Assembly (NCBI GenBank): GCA_024763115.1
Contig: JANTGB010000027.1
Span: 1-13,475, forward strand
Reading direction: 5' to 3'
Length of the DNA stretch: 13,475 nt
Source of the DNA: Desulfobulbaceae bacterium
Lineage (GTDB): Bacteria > Desulfobacterota > Desulfobulbia > Desulfobulbales > SURF-16
Shown here: positions 7,347 to 13,475 of the stretch, piece after piece
Layout of the letters: every line of letters begins with the position of its first letter
Position numbering within the stretch: the first letter of the stretch is position 1
Made by a program: the position numbers and the translations under genes
The notes under the pieces: generated by a model
The model's database searches: none
Told to the model about the DNA's origin: nothing
The model's input: the letters and a program-made list of their open reading frames with translations, nothing else

Positions 7347-8684
7347 TCAATCGCATAAAAGAATTTTTTCTATGACAGAGCTGAGATCAGTAACACAAAA
7401 TCCATCCGGTAGCGACAATTTATCAGCCGCTTCACCACTGATAATTAATGGTAGACTGTCGACATCATTTACAGGAGGATAACCATGAGAGCCCTTAATT
7501 AATTCGGTATCTTGAGAAATCTTTTTTGTTGCATGATCAAAAATAAGCTCCAGAGGATCGTAGCCTGGTTTACGATGAATATCTACATGACCGGCAAAAT
7601 CAGGCTCTTTGTCACTGTCATCCCACCAGTAATATGAAAACCATCTATTTCTAGCGCTGACAGCGATAATATCTCCGGCTCGGTAATGATCTATATGATG
7701 TTCCCGCTTCCCCTTCCGGTCGAGCAGATAATCGATCCCATCAACACCTTCCAGAGCAGCACGCACCTTTTTTTCATAGCCTGGTTTTATGTAGATATGG
7801 GCAATTTGATGATCAACCATAGCAAAGGCATGGCTCAGTTCAAAATCAAGATATTCACGATTCCGGATCAAGCGCACCTGAAGAAGTCCTGCTGCTCTTA
7901 AAATTCGGTTCAGGGCTATCGCTCCGTTAACTTTAAACATCTCATATTCAGACAAAACAATAAATGTTGTCTCATTAAGCATGCCAAGATCTTCAATTCC
8001 CTGGACGATTCGGCCTACCTCATTATCAACAAGCTGAAGTTCTTTAGCAATATCAGCGTGATCCGGTCCGAGGCGCTGCGTGCAATAATCAAGATGAGGA
8101 AGATAAACAAACATAAGATTCGGTCGGATACGATCCATGGTCTCCACAGCAGCCCTGGCTATCCACTTACTGGCGCCAATTGAGGTCATGGGCCCCCAAT
8201 AGTCCATTAAATTAAATTCTCCAAATTTTTCACACAGATGATCATACAGATCAACAGGCTTGGAATAACACCACTGAATCAGATCGTCGTGTGTATGCAT
8301 GGGTTTAGGGGTGATCACACAATCACAATTAGCGTAAAGGGTGTTTTGCATAAAAAGAGAAGCTGTGGTCAAATCAGGATTTTTCTTCTTTAGCCTGTCC
8401 CATATACGCTCTGCCTGAACAAGACCGGCTGGTTGATCCCAAAACGAGACCTGAAGGGTTTCGAGGGAGAAAAAACCATTTGCCACAATTCCATGCTTTT
8501 CAGGATAACAGCCCGTGGTTATGCTTGCCTGAACCGGCAGGGTGACGGCGGGAAAAATTGGTTTAATAGAAGCTAGCCGTCCTTGTTTTAGAAGGGATAT
8601 CAGGTTTGGCATATTTTCATTGTCTTCAAAATGTCGCAAACTGAGTCCCACAACATCCAGCACCACAACTCTTTTATTGTTCAT
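7347..8684 (-). CDS. eboF: Alkaline-phosphatase-superfamily phosphodiesterase, EboF-like
   Basis: This 445-residue protein belongs to the type I phosphodiesterase/nucleotide pyrophosphatase group. The first Asp metal ligand is Asp10 in VVVLDVVGL. The nucleophile is Thr48 in FPAVTLPVQASITTG. A late His ligand is His400 in KGSHGYPP. The second half of the metal site departs from the usual pattern: LDYCTQRLGP (199-206) stands where D-x-x-G-H is expected, and SEYEM (245-249) where SDHGM is expected. VDIHRKPGYDP (367-377) is typical of the EboF-like branch as I remember it. No signal peptide is visible, so it is probably cytoplasmic. AGGAG lies 8 bases before the ATG. It is last in the minus-strand operon, 59 bases after the UbiA gene. 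The symbol rests on cluster context as well as sequence. Confidence 0.8.
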   Translation of the reverse strand: MNNKRVVVLDVVGLSLRHFEDNENMPNLISLLKQGRLASIKPIFPAVTLPVQASITTGCYPEKHGIVANGFFSLETLQVSFWDQPAGLVQAERIWDRLKKKNPDLTTASLFMQNTLYANCDCVITPKPMHTHDDLIQWCYSKPVDLYDHLCEKFGEFNLMDYWGPMTSIGASKWIARAAVETMDRIRPNLMFVYLPHLDYCTQRLGPDHADIAKELQLVDNEVGRIVQGIEDLGMLNETTFIVLSEYEMFKVNGAIALNRILRAAGLLQVRLIRNREYLDFELSHAFAMVDHQIAHIYIKPGYEKKVRAALEGVDGIDYLLDRKGKREHHIDHYRAGDIIAVSARNRWFSYYWWDDSDKEPDFAGHVDIHRKPGYDPLELIFDHATKKISQDTELIKGSHGYPPVNDVDSLPLIISGEAADKLSLPDGFCVTDLSSVIEKILLCD

Positions 8685-8743
8685 ATCAGAATCTCCTAAT
8701 TTTTAACCATGTTTTTCCGTTTACCGATTAACAAATTGCCTGT

Positions 8744-9628
8744 TCAGGTTACATATAAATATCGACTGGTCAGTATTGCCGGGATAACGCATAGTGCAAC
8801 CGGAATACCGTATTGAACACCGTGTACACCTGAAACATACACGGCGTCCAGAAAAGGGATGGATAATATCATTATTTTTACGGCCTGGCCAAAAACTTTG
8901 GGGCTGGGATGAAAAACAACTTTGGTTAAAGCCGGTAAAATACAAAAAAACATAATACAAATATAAAAGAGCGCAGCTGCCCCCAGCACCTTTTTCATAA
9001 CCAGCAACAGAAGAAATAGCAAAACAGAAATAACACCAATAAAAGCAACCCAGCCTGCCATGAGCAGACGGCCATTAACTTCAAATTTGCTGAACGTTGT
9101 TAAAAAAAATATATAGACCAGGGTAATAGCAGGAAATAACAGATATAATTTTTCTAATACTATAGTACTCATGCCAAGAATCAGATTTAATGCCCGGCAA
9201 GCAGCCATGTTTAATGAGCCCAAAATCAAGACATCTTTGGTCAGACGGTCATACAGAATAACCAGAATAACCAGAATAACGGCTATAATAAAGGCTTGAA
9301 ATCCGGCAAAAGCGGCACCGGTCAATCCTATTATGAACAAAATAGAGGCAAGTACAGCGGCTTCACGGGAGGATATTTTGCCGGAGGAAATGGGACGAAA
9401 AGGACGTTCAACCCGATCTATTTTCAGGTCACAAAAATCATTATAGACGCAACCGGCACCGTAAATAGCAGACGTAGCGACAAGTAAGCCGAACAATTTC
9501 AAAAAGTTAATCTGTCCTGAGCAGATAAGAAGATAACCGGCGGTAATGTCGGCCATTGCGGTAAAAATATTAGGAAGACGGATAAGCTGCAGATAGGCGA
9601 CAATTTTACTATTGTTCCATAAGCTCAT
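8744..9628 (-). CDS. eboC: UbiA-family prenyltransferase, EboC-like
   Basis: This 294-residue integral membrane protein has about eight or nine hydrophobic helices. The first Asp-rich motif is NDFCDLKIDRVERPFRPIS (Asp64, Asp67, Asp71), which binds the Mg-diphosphate of a polyprenyl donor. The second conserved region is YDRLTKD (126-132), followed by LNMAACRALNLILGM (139-153). LDAVY (260-264) is in the third conserved part. EboC proteins share this RALN-LGM pattern as far as I recall. The acceptor is unknown. Heme-O synthase, UbiA itself and MenA are less likely given the neighbours, which match the ebo cluster. The ATG at 9628 has AAGG about 10 bases upstream. A 274-base repeat-bearing gap separates it from the preceding operon gene, so it could have its own promoter. 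Confidence 0.85.
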   Translation of the reverse strand: MSLWNNSKIVAYLQLIRLPNIFTAMADITAGYLLICSGQINFLKLFGLLVATSAIYGAGCVYNDFCDLKIDRVERPFRPISSGKISSREAAVLASILFIIGLTGAAFAGFQAFIIAVILVILVILYDRLTKDVLILGSLNMAACRALNLILGMSTIVLEKLYLLFPAITLVYIFFLTTFSKFEVNGRLLMAGWVAFIGVISVLLFLLLLVMKKVLGAAALFYICIMFFCILPALTKVVFHPSPKVFGQAVKIMILSIPFLDAVYVSGVHGVQYGIPVALCVIPAILTSRYLYVT

Positions 9629-9692
9629 TGCTGCTAACCTTCTAATCGGAGTTTATGCCTTGTCTTTCAGGATGCTTATCATTTGATTTTTA

Positions 9693-9798
9693 GTAATCGT
9701 TCACCAGCACCTCATCTTTGCCCATTTGAACCTGCTTGAATAGCACCAGTATGCTGCGCAGGCTCAAATGAACAAATCTAAGGCACTGGTAAACGATT
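9693..9798 (-). repeat. Family H palindromic repeat, copy 2 (complete)
   Basis: Read on the minus strand, this forms one long hairpin. About 41 bases from 9798 to 9758 pair with 9735-9695, interrupted only by a GA/AG mismatch and a few G-T pairs. The 22-base loop contains AGCA(TACTGG)TGCT. It matches bases 1-92 in opposite orientation. It sits between the second TIM-barrel gene and eboC and would be transcribed as part of the operon mRNA if the genes are co-transcribed. Confidence 0.85.
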
Positions 9799-9828
9799 AA
9801 AGACTTAAATATTGCAAAGATTTACACC

Positions 9829-9843
9829 CTGGTGAACGGTTAC
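9829..9843. repeat. Stray family H end sequence
   Basis: CTGGTGAACGGTTAC repeats the end of the family H hairpin (13 of 15 to CTGGTGAACGATTAC or its copy-1 version by eye). It is inverted relative to the same end at 9693-9707. No second arm accompanies it. It may be the remnant of another copy or an outer boundary of the element. Confidence 0.5.
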
Positions 9844-9902
9844 GATTTTTATATCCGTCAAGCGAGTACTGAACAGAGTAACGGTTTTTCAGGAGTAAAT
9901 CG

Positions 9903-10727
9903 TTAAAAAGAGAGTTTCCGCAACCAGGCAAGGGCATCGCGGGCAGCTTCAACGGGTTTTTCTTCATATGGATATAATTCTACAGTGACAAATCCCTGGT
10001 AACCAATCCCGGCAATTTGCCCCAGCACTTCAGGAAGATCAATGGCACCTTCCCCAGGCATGAGATGATGATGAACACGGGAGGAGGCAATGTCTTCCAG
10101 ATGAAAATGGCATGTATCTTTACGTAATTGTTTAACAAGAGCGGCAGGATCTTCACCAACACAGTAAAAGTGGCCGATATCAAAATTGAGACCGAACACA
10201 TCTCTATCCATTTCTGTCATAAATTGAATAAATTGACGGCTGTTTTCAATCAATAAGTCAGGTTCCGGCTCTATAAGAATACGCACCCCCCTGTCTCTTG
10301 CATGTTCCTGGATTTCCAGCAGTCCCTGCCTGAAAATGTCAAGGGCCTGTTCTTCGTCCATGCCGTCCAGAGGGCCGCCAGGTTCGGTAGATATAGAAGG
10401 CGCACCCAACCTGGCGGCAAGATCAATACATTGCCGGGTATATTTTATTCGTTTTTGTCGCTCTGTCTGATCCTTTTCAATCCATGATGGATGCCAGGTG
10501 TCACCAATAGCCCAAAGCATAAAGGCGTTGATATTTGCAATTTCCAGATTATTTGATTTAAGCGCCTTATCGATTGCGACAAAATCACTCTCCTGCAGGT
10601 GCGGCGGATAAGCATGCGGCGTATCCGCCATAATTTCAATACCATCATAACCAATATCCGCCAGGATCTGAATGGTGTCAATCAGGCTAAACGCACGAAA
10701 TGCATTACCACTAAAAGCAAATTTCAC
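9903..10727 (-). CDS. Xylose-isomerase-like TIM-barrel protein, second of two paralogues
   Basis: This 274-residue protein belongs to the AP endonuclease 2/sugar phosphate isomerase-epimerase superfamily, with putative divalent-metal ligands around the barrel. They are Glu153 in LIEPEPDLL, Asp183 and His186 in NFDIGH, His207/His209 in CHFHLEDI, and Glu250 in VELYPY. The N-terminus, KFAFSGNAFRAFSL then GIEIMADTPHAYPP, matches the paralogue at 11529 (KLSFSTNAY, GLELLADSPHIFPP). I chose the GTG start at 10727, because GGGAGGA lies 5 bases upstream and the paralogue begins at the same point. A TTG at 10754 would add nine residues and overlap the TatD gene. Substrate unknown. It may fill the role of EboE, the TIM-barrel member of ebo clusters, but EboE as I recall it is longer. 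Confidence 0.85.
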   Translation of the reverse strand: MKFAFSGNAFRAFSLIDTIQILADIGYDGIEIMADTPHAYPPHLQESDFVAIDKALKSNNLEIANINAFMLWAIGDTWHPSWIEKDQTERQKRIKYTRQCIDLAARLGAPSISTEPGGPLDGMDEEQALDIFRQGLLEIQEHARDRGVRILIEPEPDLLIENSRQFIQFMTEMDRDVFGLNFDIGHFYCVGEDPAALVKQLRKDTCHFHLEDIASSRVHHHLMPGEGAIDLPEVLGQIAGIGYQGFVTVELYPYEEKPVEAARDALAWLRKLSF

Positions 10728-10731
10728 CCCA

Positions 10732-10738
10732 TCCTCCC
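10732..10738 (-). promoter_or_regulatory. Strong ribosome binding site setting the GTG start at 10727
   Basis: On the minus strand, GGGAGGA immediately follows the TA of the TatD-gene stop codon and stands 5 bases before GTG. It is the best Shine-Dalgarno match in the operon. It supports the shorter start over the TTG at 10754. Confidence 0.7.
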
Positions 10739-11538
10739 TATTCGGCAAGATCAAAATTTGCTGAATGTTTCAAAAAGTTAAAGGGGTTATCAAATACAAC
10801 CTGTTTGATGATACTTTCAGAGAAATCACCACTTTTGCGCATAATCATTGCTACCTTGGGTACAGCCAGGGGGTCGGAATAGCCCCAGTCAGCCGAACCA
10901 TTGACAATCATCCGCTCTGCCCCATAGCGACCAATAATGTTTACTGCCCTCTCCGCACTTAATTTCGTTACATAATAAACTGTCATGCCCAGGTAACATC
11001 TGGTCTGTAACGAAAGCTCAATAGTTTCCTCGGTGTTGTGATCAATAACAATACGTTCCTGGGCTACTCCCTCGTCTTCAATAATTTCAATGATGCGCTC
11101 AATCCCTTTCAGCTTGTTCTGGTGGGGCGAATGGATACAGATCGGCATTTTTCTGTCATTTCCCATTTTGAGCTGACGGCGAAAGATCTCCTCTTCCTTT
11201 TCAGTAATCAGGTCAAAACCGATTTCCCCGACTCCGACTACATTTTCTCTGTCAAGATATTTTTCCATGGCATCAAGCACATCATGAGCCATGTCATTTC
11301 TGGCCTCCTTGGGATTGAGGCTGAGCATAGTATAATGCTTGATACCGTACTTCGCAGCCCTGGCTGTTTCCGTTGAAATCATATGCTCCCAGTAATCCTC
11401 AAAGCAGGAGACAGCGCTCCGGTCAAGACCGGACCAGAAAGAGGGTTCAACGCAGGCGGCAATACCGGCTATCGCCATGTTATAATAATCATCCGTGGTT
11501 CTCACCATGGTATGGATATGAGGTTCAATCATGCGCAT
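10738..11538 (-). CDS. eboB: TatD-family metal-dependent hydrolase, EboB-like
   Basis: This 266-residue amidohydrolase-type TIM barrel shows metal-site residues His7/His9 (EPHIHT), Glu105 (GVGEIGFD), His136 (ICIHSPH), His167 (VIDHNTEET) and Asp217 (NGSADWGYSDPL). The opening MIEPHIH..RTTDDYY..AIAGI..CVEPSFW and the later SLNPKEA and SADWG.SDPLAVPK are the pattern I associate with EboB, not with housekeeping TatD DNase. Its reaction is unknown; ebo work places these proteins in handling of a secondary-metabolite precursor. The ATG at 11538 has AGGAG 8 bases upstream. The gene overlaps the end of the preceding TIM-barrel gene by 10 bases, so the two are tightly coupled. Confidence 0.85.
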   Translation of the reverse strand: MRMIEPHIHTMVRTTDDYYNMAIAGIAACVEPSFWSGLDRSAVSCFEDYWEHMISTETARAAKYGIKHYTMLSLNPKEARNDMAHDVLDAMEKYLDRENVVGVGEIGFDLITEKEEEIFRRQLKMGNDRKMPICIHSPHQNKLKGIERIIEIIEDEGVAQERIVIDHNTEETIELSLQTRCYLGMTVYYVTKLSAERAVNIIGRYGAERMIVNGSADWGYSDPLAVPKVAMIMRKSGDFSESIIKQVVFDNPFNFLKHSANFDLAE

Positions 11539-12398
11539 AATTTTTTCTCCTTGGCTGTTCGGAAAGGAAGCTTTTGGAGATAGGATAACGCTCTCCGGGC
11601 AGCTTCATCAGGATTATTGGTATAGGTGTATAATTCAACAGTAAGATACCCATCATATTCTGCTTGTTCAAGGGTCGAAATAATGGCGGGAAAATGCATA
11701 TCTCCCAGCCCCGGAATAAGATGATAATGCTTACGGTGCCGGATGTCTTCCAAATGAATATGAAAAATTTTATCACCCAGCCGGGCAATAACATCTCTAT
11801 GATCTTCACCCAGAACATGGCTGTGACCAAGATCAAGATTCGCCCCTAAAAAAGGTGAATCAAATTCCTCAAGAAAACAGGCCAGTTCATCGCAGGAAGA
11901 AATAAGCAGTCCCGGTTCATATTCAATGCCGATACCGATGGAAAAATTTTCAGCATATTTTACAAGCTCCTTCAGGGATGAACGGAGGTAAACAAGCGAT
12001 TGCTCCGGCTCGATTCCGGGCAGCATACATCCTGAAGTCACACTGACGAAAGGAGCGCCCAGCTGATGAGCAATATCAATACATTTCCTGCTGTAATCAA
12101 GCCGCCACCTGCGGGCCGCATCATCAGGATTGGCCAGGGATGGTTCAAAAAGCGGCTCCCAGAATGATCTGCCATAATAACCCACCGCAGTGTTGGCATT
12201 GATATTAGTCACTGTAATTGCTGACTTTCGTACTAGCTCCCGCAAGCGCTGCAACTCATAATTCGAAAACGTGGGAGGGAAAATATGAGGGCTGTCAGCC
12301 AGCAATTCCAGCCCCTGATAACCGACAGCGGCAATCCTTTCCACGGCGGTAAAAACAGAATGCCTGGTATAAGCATTGGTGCTGAAAGATAATTTCAC
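11529..12398 (-). CDS. Xylose-isomerase-like TIM-barrel protein, first of two paralogues
   Basis: This 289-residue protein is of the sugar phosphate isomerase/epimerase superfamily and paralogous to the protein at 9903-10727. Putative metal ligands are Glu159 or Glu161 (GIEYEPGLL), Asp189 and His192 (NLDLGH), His213/His215 (FHIHLED) and Glu255 (VELYTY). The sequence between residues 95 and 120 (RLDYSRKCIDIAHQLGAP) closely matches its partner. It differs in having a longer C-terminal tail after YLQKLPF. The start is GTG, directly after the TAA of the upstream gene (TAAGTG on the minus strand), with GGGGA about 7 bases before. Metal binding and a sugar-like or cyclitol-like substrate are plausible; the reaction is unknown. 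Confidence 0.85.
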   Translation of the reverse strand: MKLSFSTNAYTRHSVFTAVERIAAVGYQGLELLADSPHIFPPTFSNYELQRLRELVRKSAITVTNINANTAVGYYGRSFWEPLFEPSLANPDDAARRWRLDYSRKCIDIAHQLGAPFVSVTSGCMLPGIEPEQSLVYLRSSLKELVKYAENFSIGIGIEYEPGLLISSCDELACFLEEFDSPFLGANLDLGHSHVLGEDHRDVIARLGDKIFHIHLEDIRHRKHYHLIPGLGDMHFPAIISTLEQAEYDGYLTVELYTYTNNPDEAARRALSYLQKLPFRTAKEKKLCA

Positions 12399-13475
12399 TT
12401 ACAGTCCCCGATGAATTATTTCGAGAATAATGACTGCGTAAGAGGTGACAAGAACAGGATCTCTCTCCCACCATCTGCCGTTTTCATTCATCCAGAAGCC
12501 CTCACCATTTTGCCGGTTTAAAAGATTCAAGGCAAGATCATGCCGCCAGTTCACCTTTTTTCCGTCCGGCAGAACGAGTTCATTAATACCGCCGGCCGCC
12601 AGAGCTTTTGCCATGGTATGGTAATAATAATAAAGACCCTGCTGCCCCATGCCGGGATTTTCGGCTAAAGTATAATTTTTCTGCAGCCAGTCGAGAACAG
12701 CAACCACCCTGGGGTCATCTTTTTTCAAATCAGCATAGATATAGCTGAGCAGCCCGGCATAACTGATACTGCCGTAAGAGCGTAATGCCTTGCCGCCATT
12801 GGCCAATTCCATTTCACCAGCCTTGCTGTCGCCGGGAAAATAAACAAAGCCACCCTTGTTCTGCGGATCAGCGCTGGCCCACTTCTGGTCATTATAAGCA
12901 GGGAGATTCTGGCAGCGTTCGATAAACTTGATCGCCGCCTGCCAGTTAAGTTCTTTATTTTCTTCAGGATGACCAGTGTCCTGGACAAGGTGTCTGGTGT
13001 AATAGATTGATTCCAGGGCAAACATGGTGTTGGACATATCTGAATGCTTATATCGTCCGCCATAACCTACACCCCCGTCAAAGACATTATCGGTTGCCCC
13101 CTTTTTACCAAAATCATCCTGCAGGCCAACCTCAAAATTTCTGGCTTTGCGGATAATTGGTTCAAAGGAAGGATTAGCGGCCATAAGCAGTGCCATCAGC
13201 GAGACCGAGGTGTTATAATTGGCCATCTCCTGGACATAAATGCCACCGTCAGGTTTAACGCATTTCAGTAAATAATTATAACCGTTATGAACAAAATCAG
13301 GAGGATTTGACCTGACCCGCCCCGTGGGTTCACCCATATAGGCGGTAAGAACCAGACCGGTCAGGGCTGGATGATCAGGCTGAGACCAGTAACCGCCCTG
13401 AGCCTGGTTTTTCCCCAGCCAGCTCAACCCCCTTTCAATGGCATGCTGAACTTCATTTTTCAGCGAATAGTCAGG
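12399..13475 (-). CDS. Squalene-cyclase/prenyltransferase-repeat protein, 5' end missing
   Basis: The frame is open to the right edge. The 16 codons before the TTG at 13427 continue the family pattern (AIERG, then LSWLGKNQAQGGYW), so that TTG is not the true start. About 358 residues are visible. The fold is the alpha/alpha toroid of squalene-hopene cyclases, with QW-like repeats such as LGKNQAQGGYW, LKCVKPDGGIY, NKGGFVYFPG and LLNRQNGEGFW. No DxDD motif of class II terpene cyclases is present, so cyclase activity is doubtful. SYAGLLSYIYADLKKDDPRV (about residues 250-270) is typical of a secreted or uncharacterised branch, as I recall. Whether an N-terminal signal peptide exists cannot be seen. 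Its stop codon directly abuts the next gene's GTG, so it belongs to the ebo-type operon. Confidence 0.85.
   Translation of the reverse strand, partial: PDYSLKNEVQHAIERGLSWLGKNQAQGGYWSQPDHPALTGLVLTAYMGEPTGRVRSNPPDFVHNGYNYLLKCVKPDGGIYVQEMANYNTSVSLMALLMAANPSFEPIIRKARNFEVGLQDDFGKKGATDNVFDGGVGYGGRYKHSDMSNTMFALESIYYTRHLVQDTGHPEENKELNWQAAIKFIERCQNLPAYNDQKWASADPQNKGGFVYFPGDSKAGEMELANGGKALRSYGSISYAGLLSYIYADLKKDDPRVVAVLDWLQKNYTLAENPGMGQQGLYYYYHTMAKALAAGGINELVLPDGKKVNWRHDLALNLLNRQNGEGFWMNENGRWWERDPVLVTSYAVIILEIIHRGL

Larger units (their letters stand above)
9629..9902. other. Intercistronic gap within the ebo-type operon
   Basis: These 274 bases hold no credible gene. They carry one full family H hairpin and a stray copy of its end sequence. 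Bases 9844-9902, next to the second TIM-barrel gene, show no structure that I can name. Other gaps in this operon are 59 bases or less, so the repeat has probably expanded this one. Confidence 0.65.

Noticed and set aside
7686..7901. 71-codon plus-strand open frame inside the phosphodiesterase gene
   Set aside because: It is opposite a conserved coding region and has no recognisable motif.
10725..10754. TTG start at 10754 for the second TIM-barrel protein
   Set aside because: It lacks a good ribosome site, overlaps the TatD gene and adds residues that the paralogue does not have. GTG at 10727 has GGGAGGA.
12399..13427. TTG at 13427 as the true start of the toroid protein
   Set aside because: The frame stays open to the window edge, and the upstream 16 residues fit the family (AIERG before LSWL). 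The gene is cut by the window, not started here.

Overview
The window looks like a bacterial chromosome segment of moderate GC, most plausibly from a Desulfobacterota-like (deltaproteobacterial) lineage. That placement is an inference from gene content: two glgC homologues, uvrC, EF-P with EpmA, and an ebo-type cluster. No rRNA or tRNA gene settles it. There are no insertion sequences, CRISPR arrays or phage genes, and the genes read cleanly without frameshifts. One gene runs off the right edge.

Left part (about 1-7330, + strand). After a 228-base repeat-filled leader come two glgC-family genes with a 4-base overlap, then uvrC 8 bases on. The first GlgC homologue has lost key active-site residues that the second keeps, so it resembles a GlgD-type non-catalytic partner. 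A 425-base gap carrying two nearly identical copies of a CATGAAG palindrome precedes efp-epmA-suhB. These encode elongation factor P, the enzyme that lysylates it, and an inositol-monophosphatase family protein. efp and epmA share one reading frame and are separated by a single TAG and one sense codon.

Right part (about 7347-13475, - strand, convergent with suhB). In transcription order it reads: a squalene-cyclase-like alpha/alpha toroid protein (5' end outside the window), a xylose-isomerase-like TIM barrel, an EboB-type TatD hydrolase, a second TIM barrel, a repeat-filled gap, an EboC-type UbiA prenyltransferase, and an EboF-type alkaline-phosphatase-superfamily phosphodiesterase. This is a variant of the ebo (EDB) cluster. 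In cyanobacteria, pseudomonads and some algal plastids that cluster is tied to making or exporting a secondary metabolite whose chemistry is not settled. No eboA or eboD homologue is visible here. The cyclase-like gene and the doubled TIM barrel are the unusual additions.

Two families of palindromic intergenic repeats stand out. Family H (1-92 and, inverted, 9693-9798) forms a long hairpin, and its two copies differ by several compensatory base-pair changes. Family C (101-195, 4660-4771, 4844-4955) consists of 9-base CATGAAGNN steps in inverted arms. The two families sit next to each other upstream of the first glgC gene.
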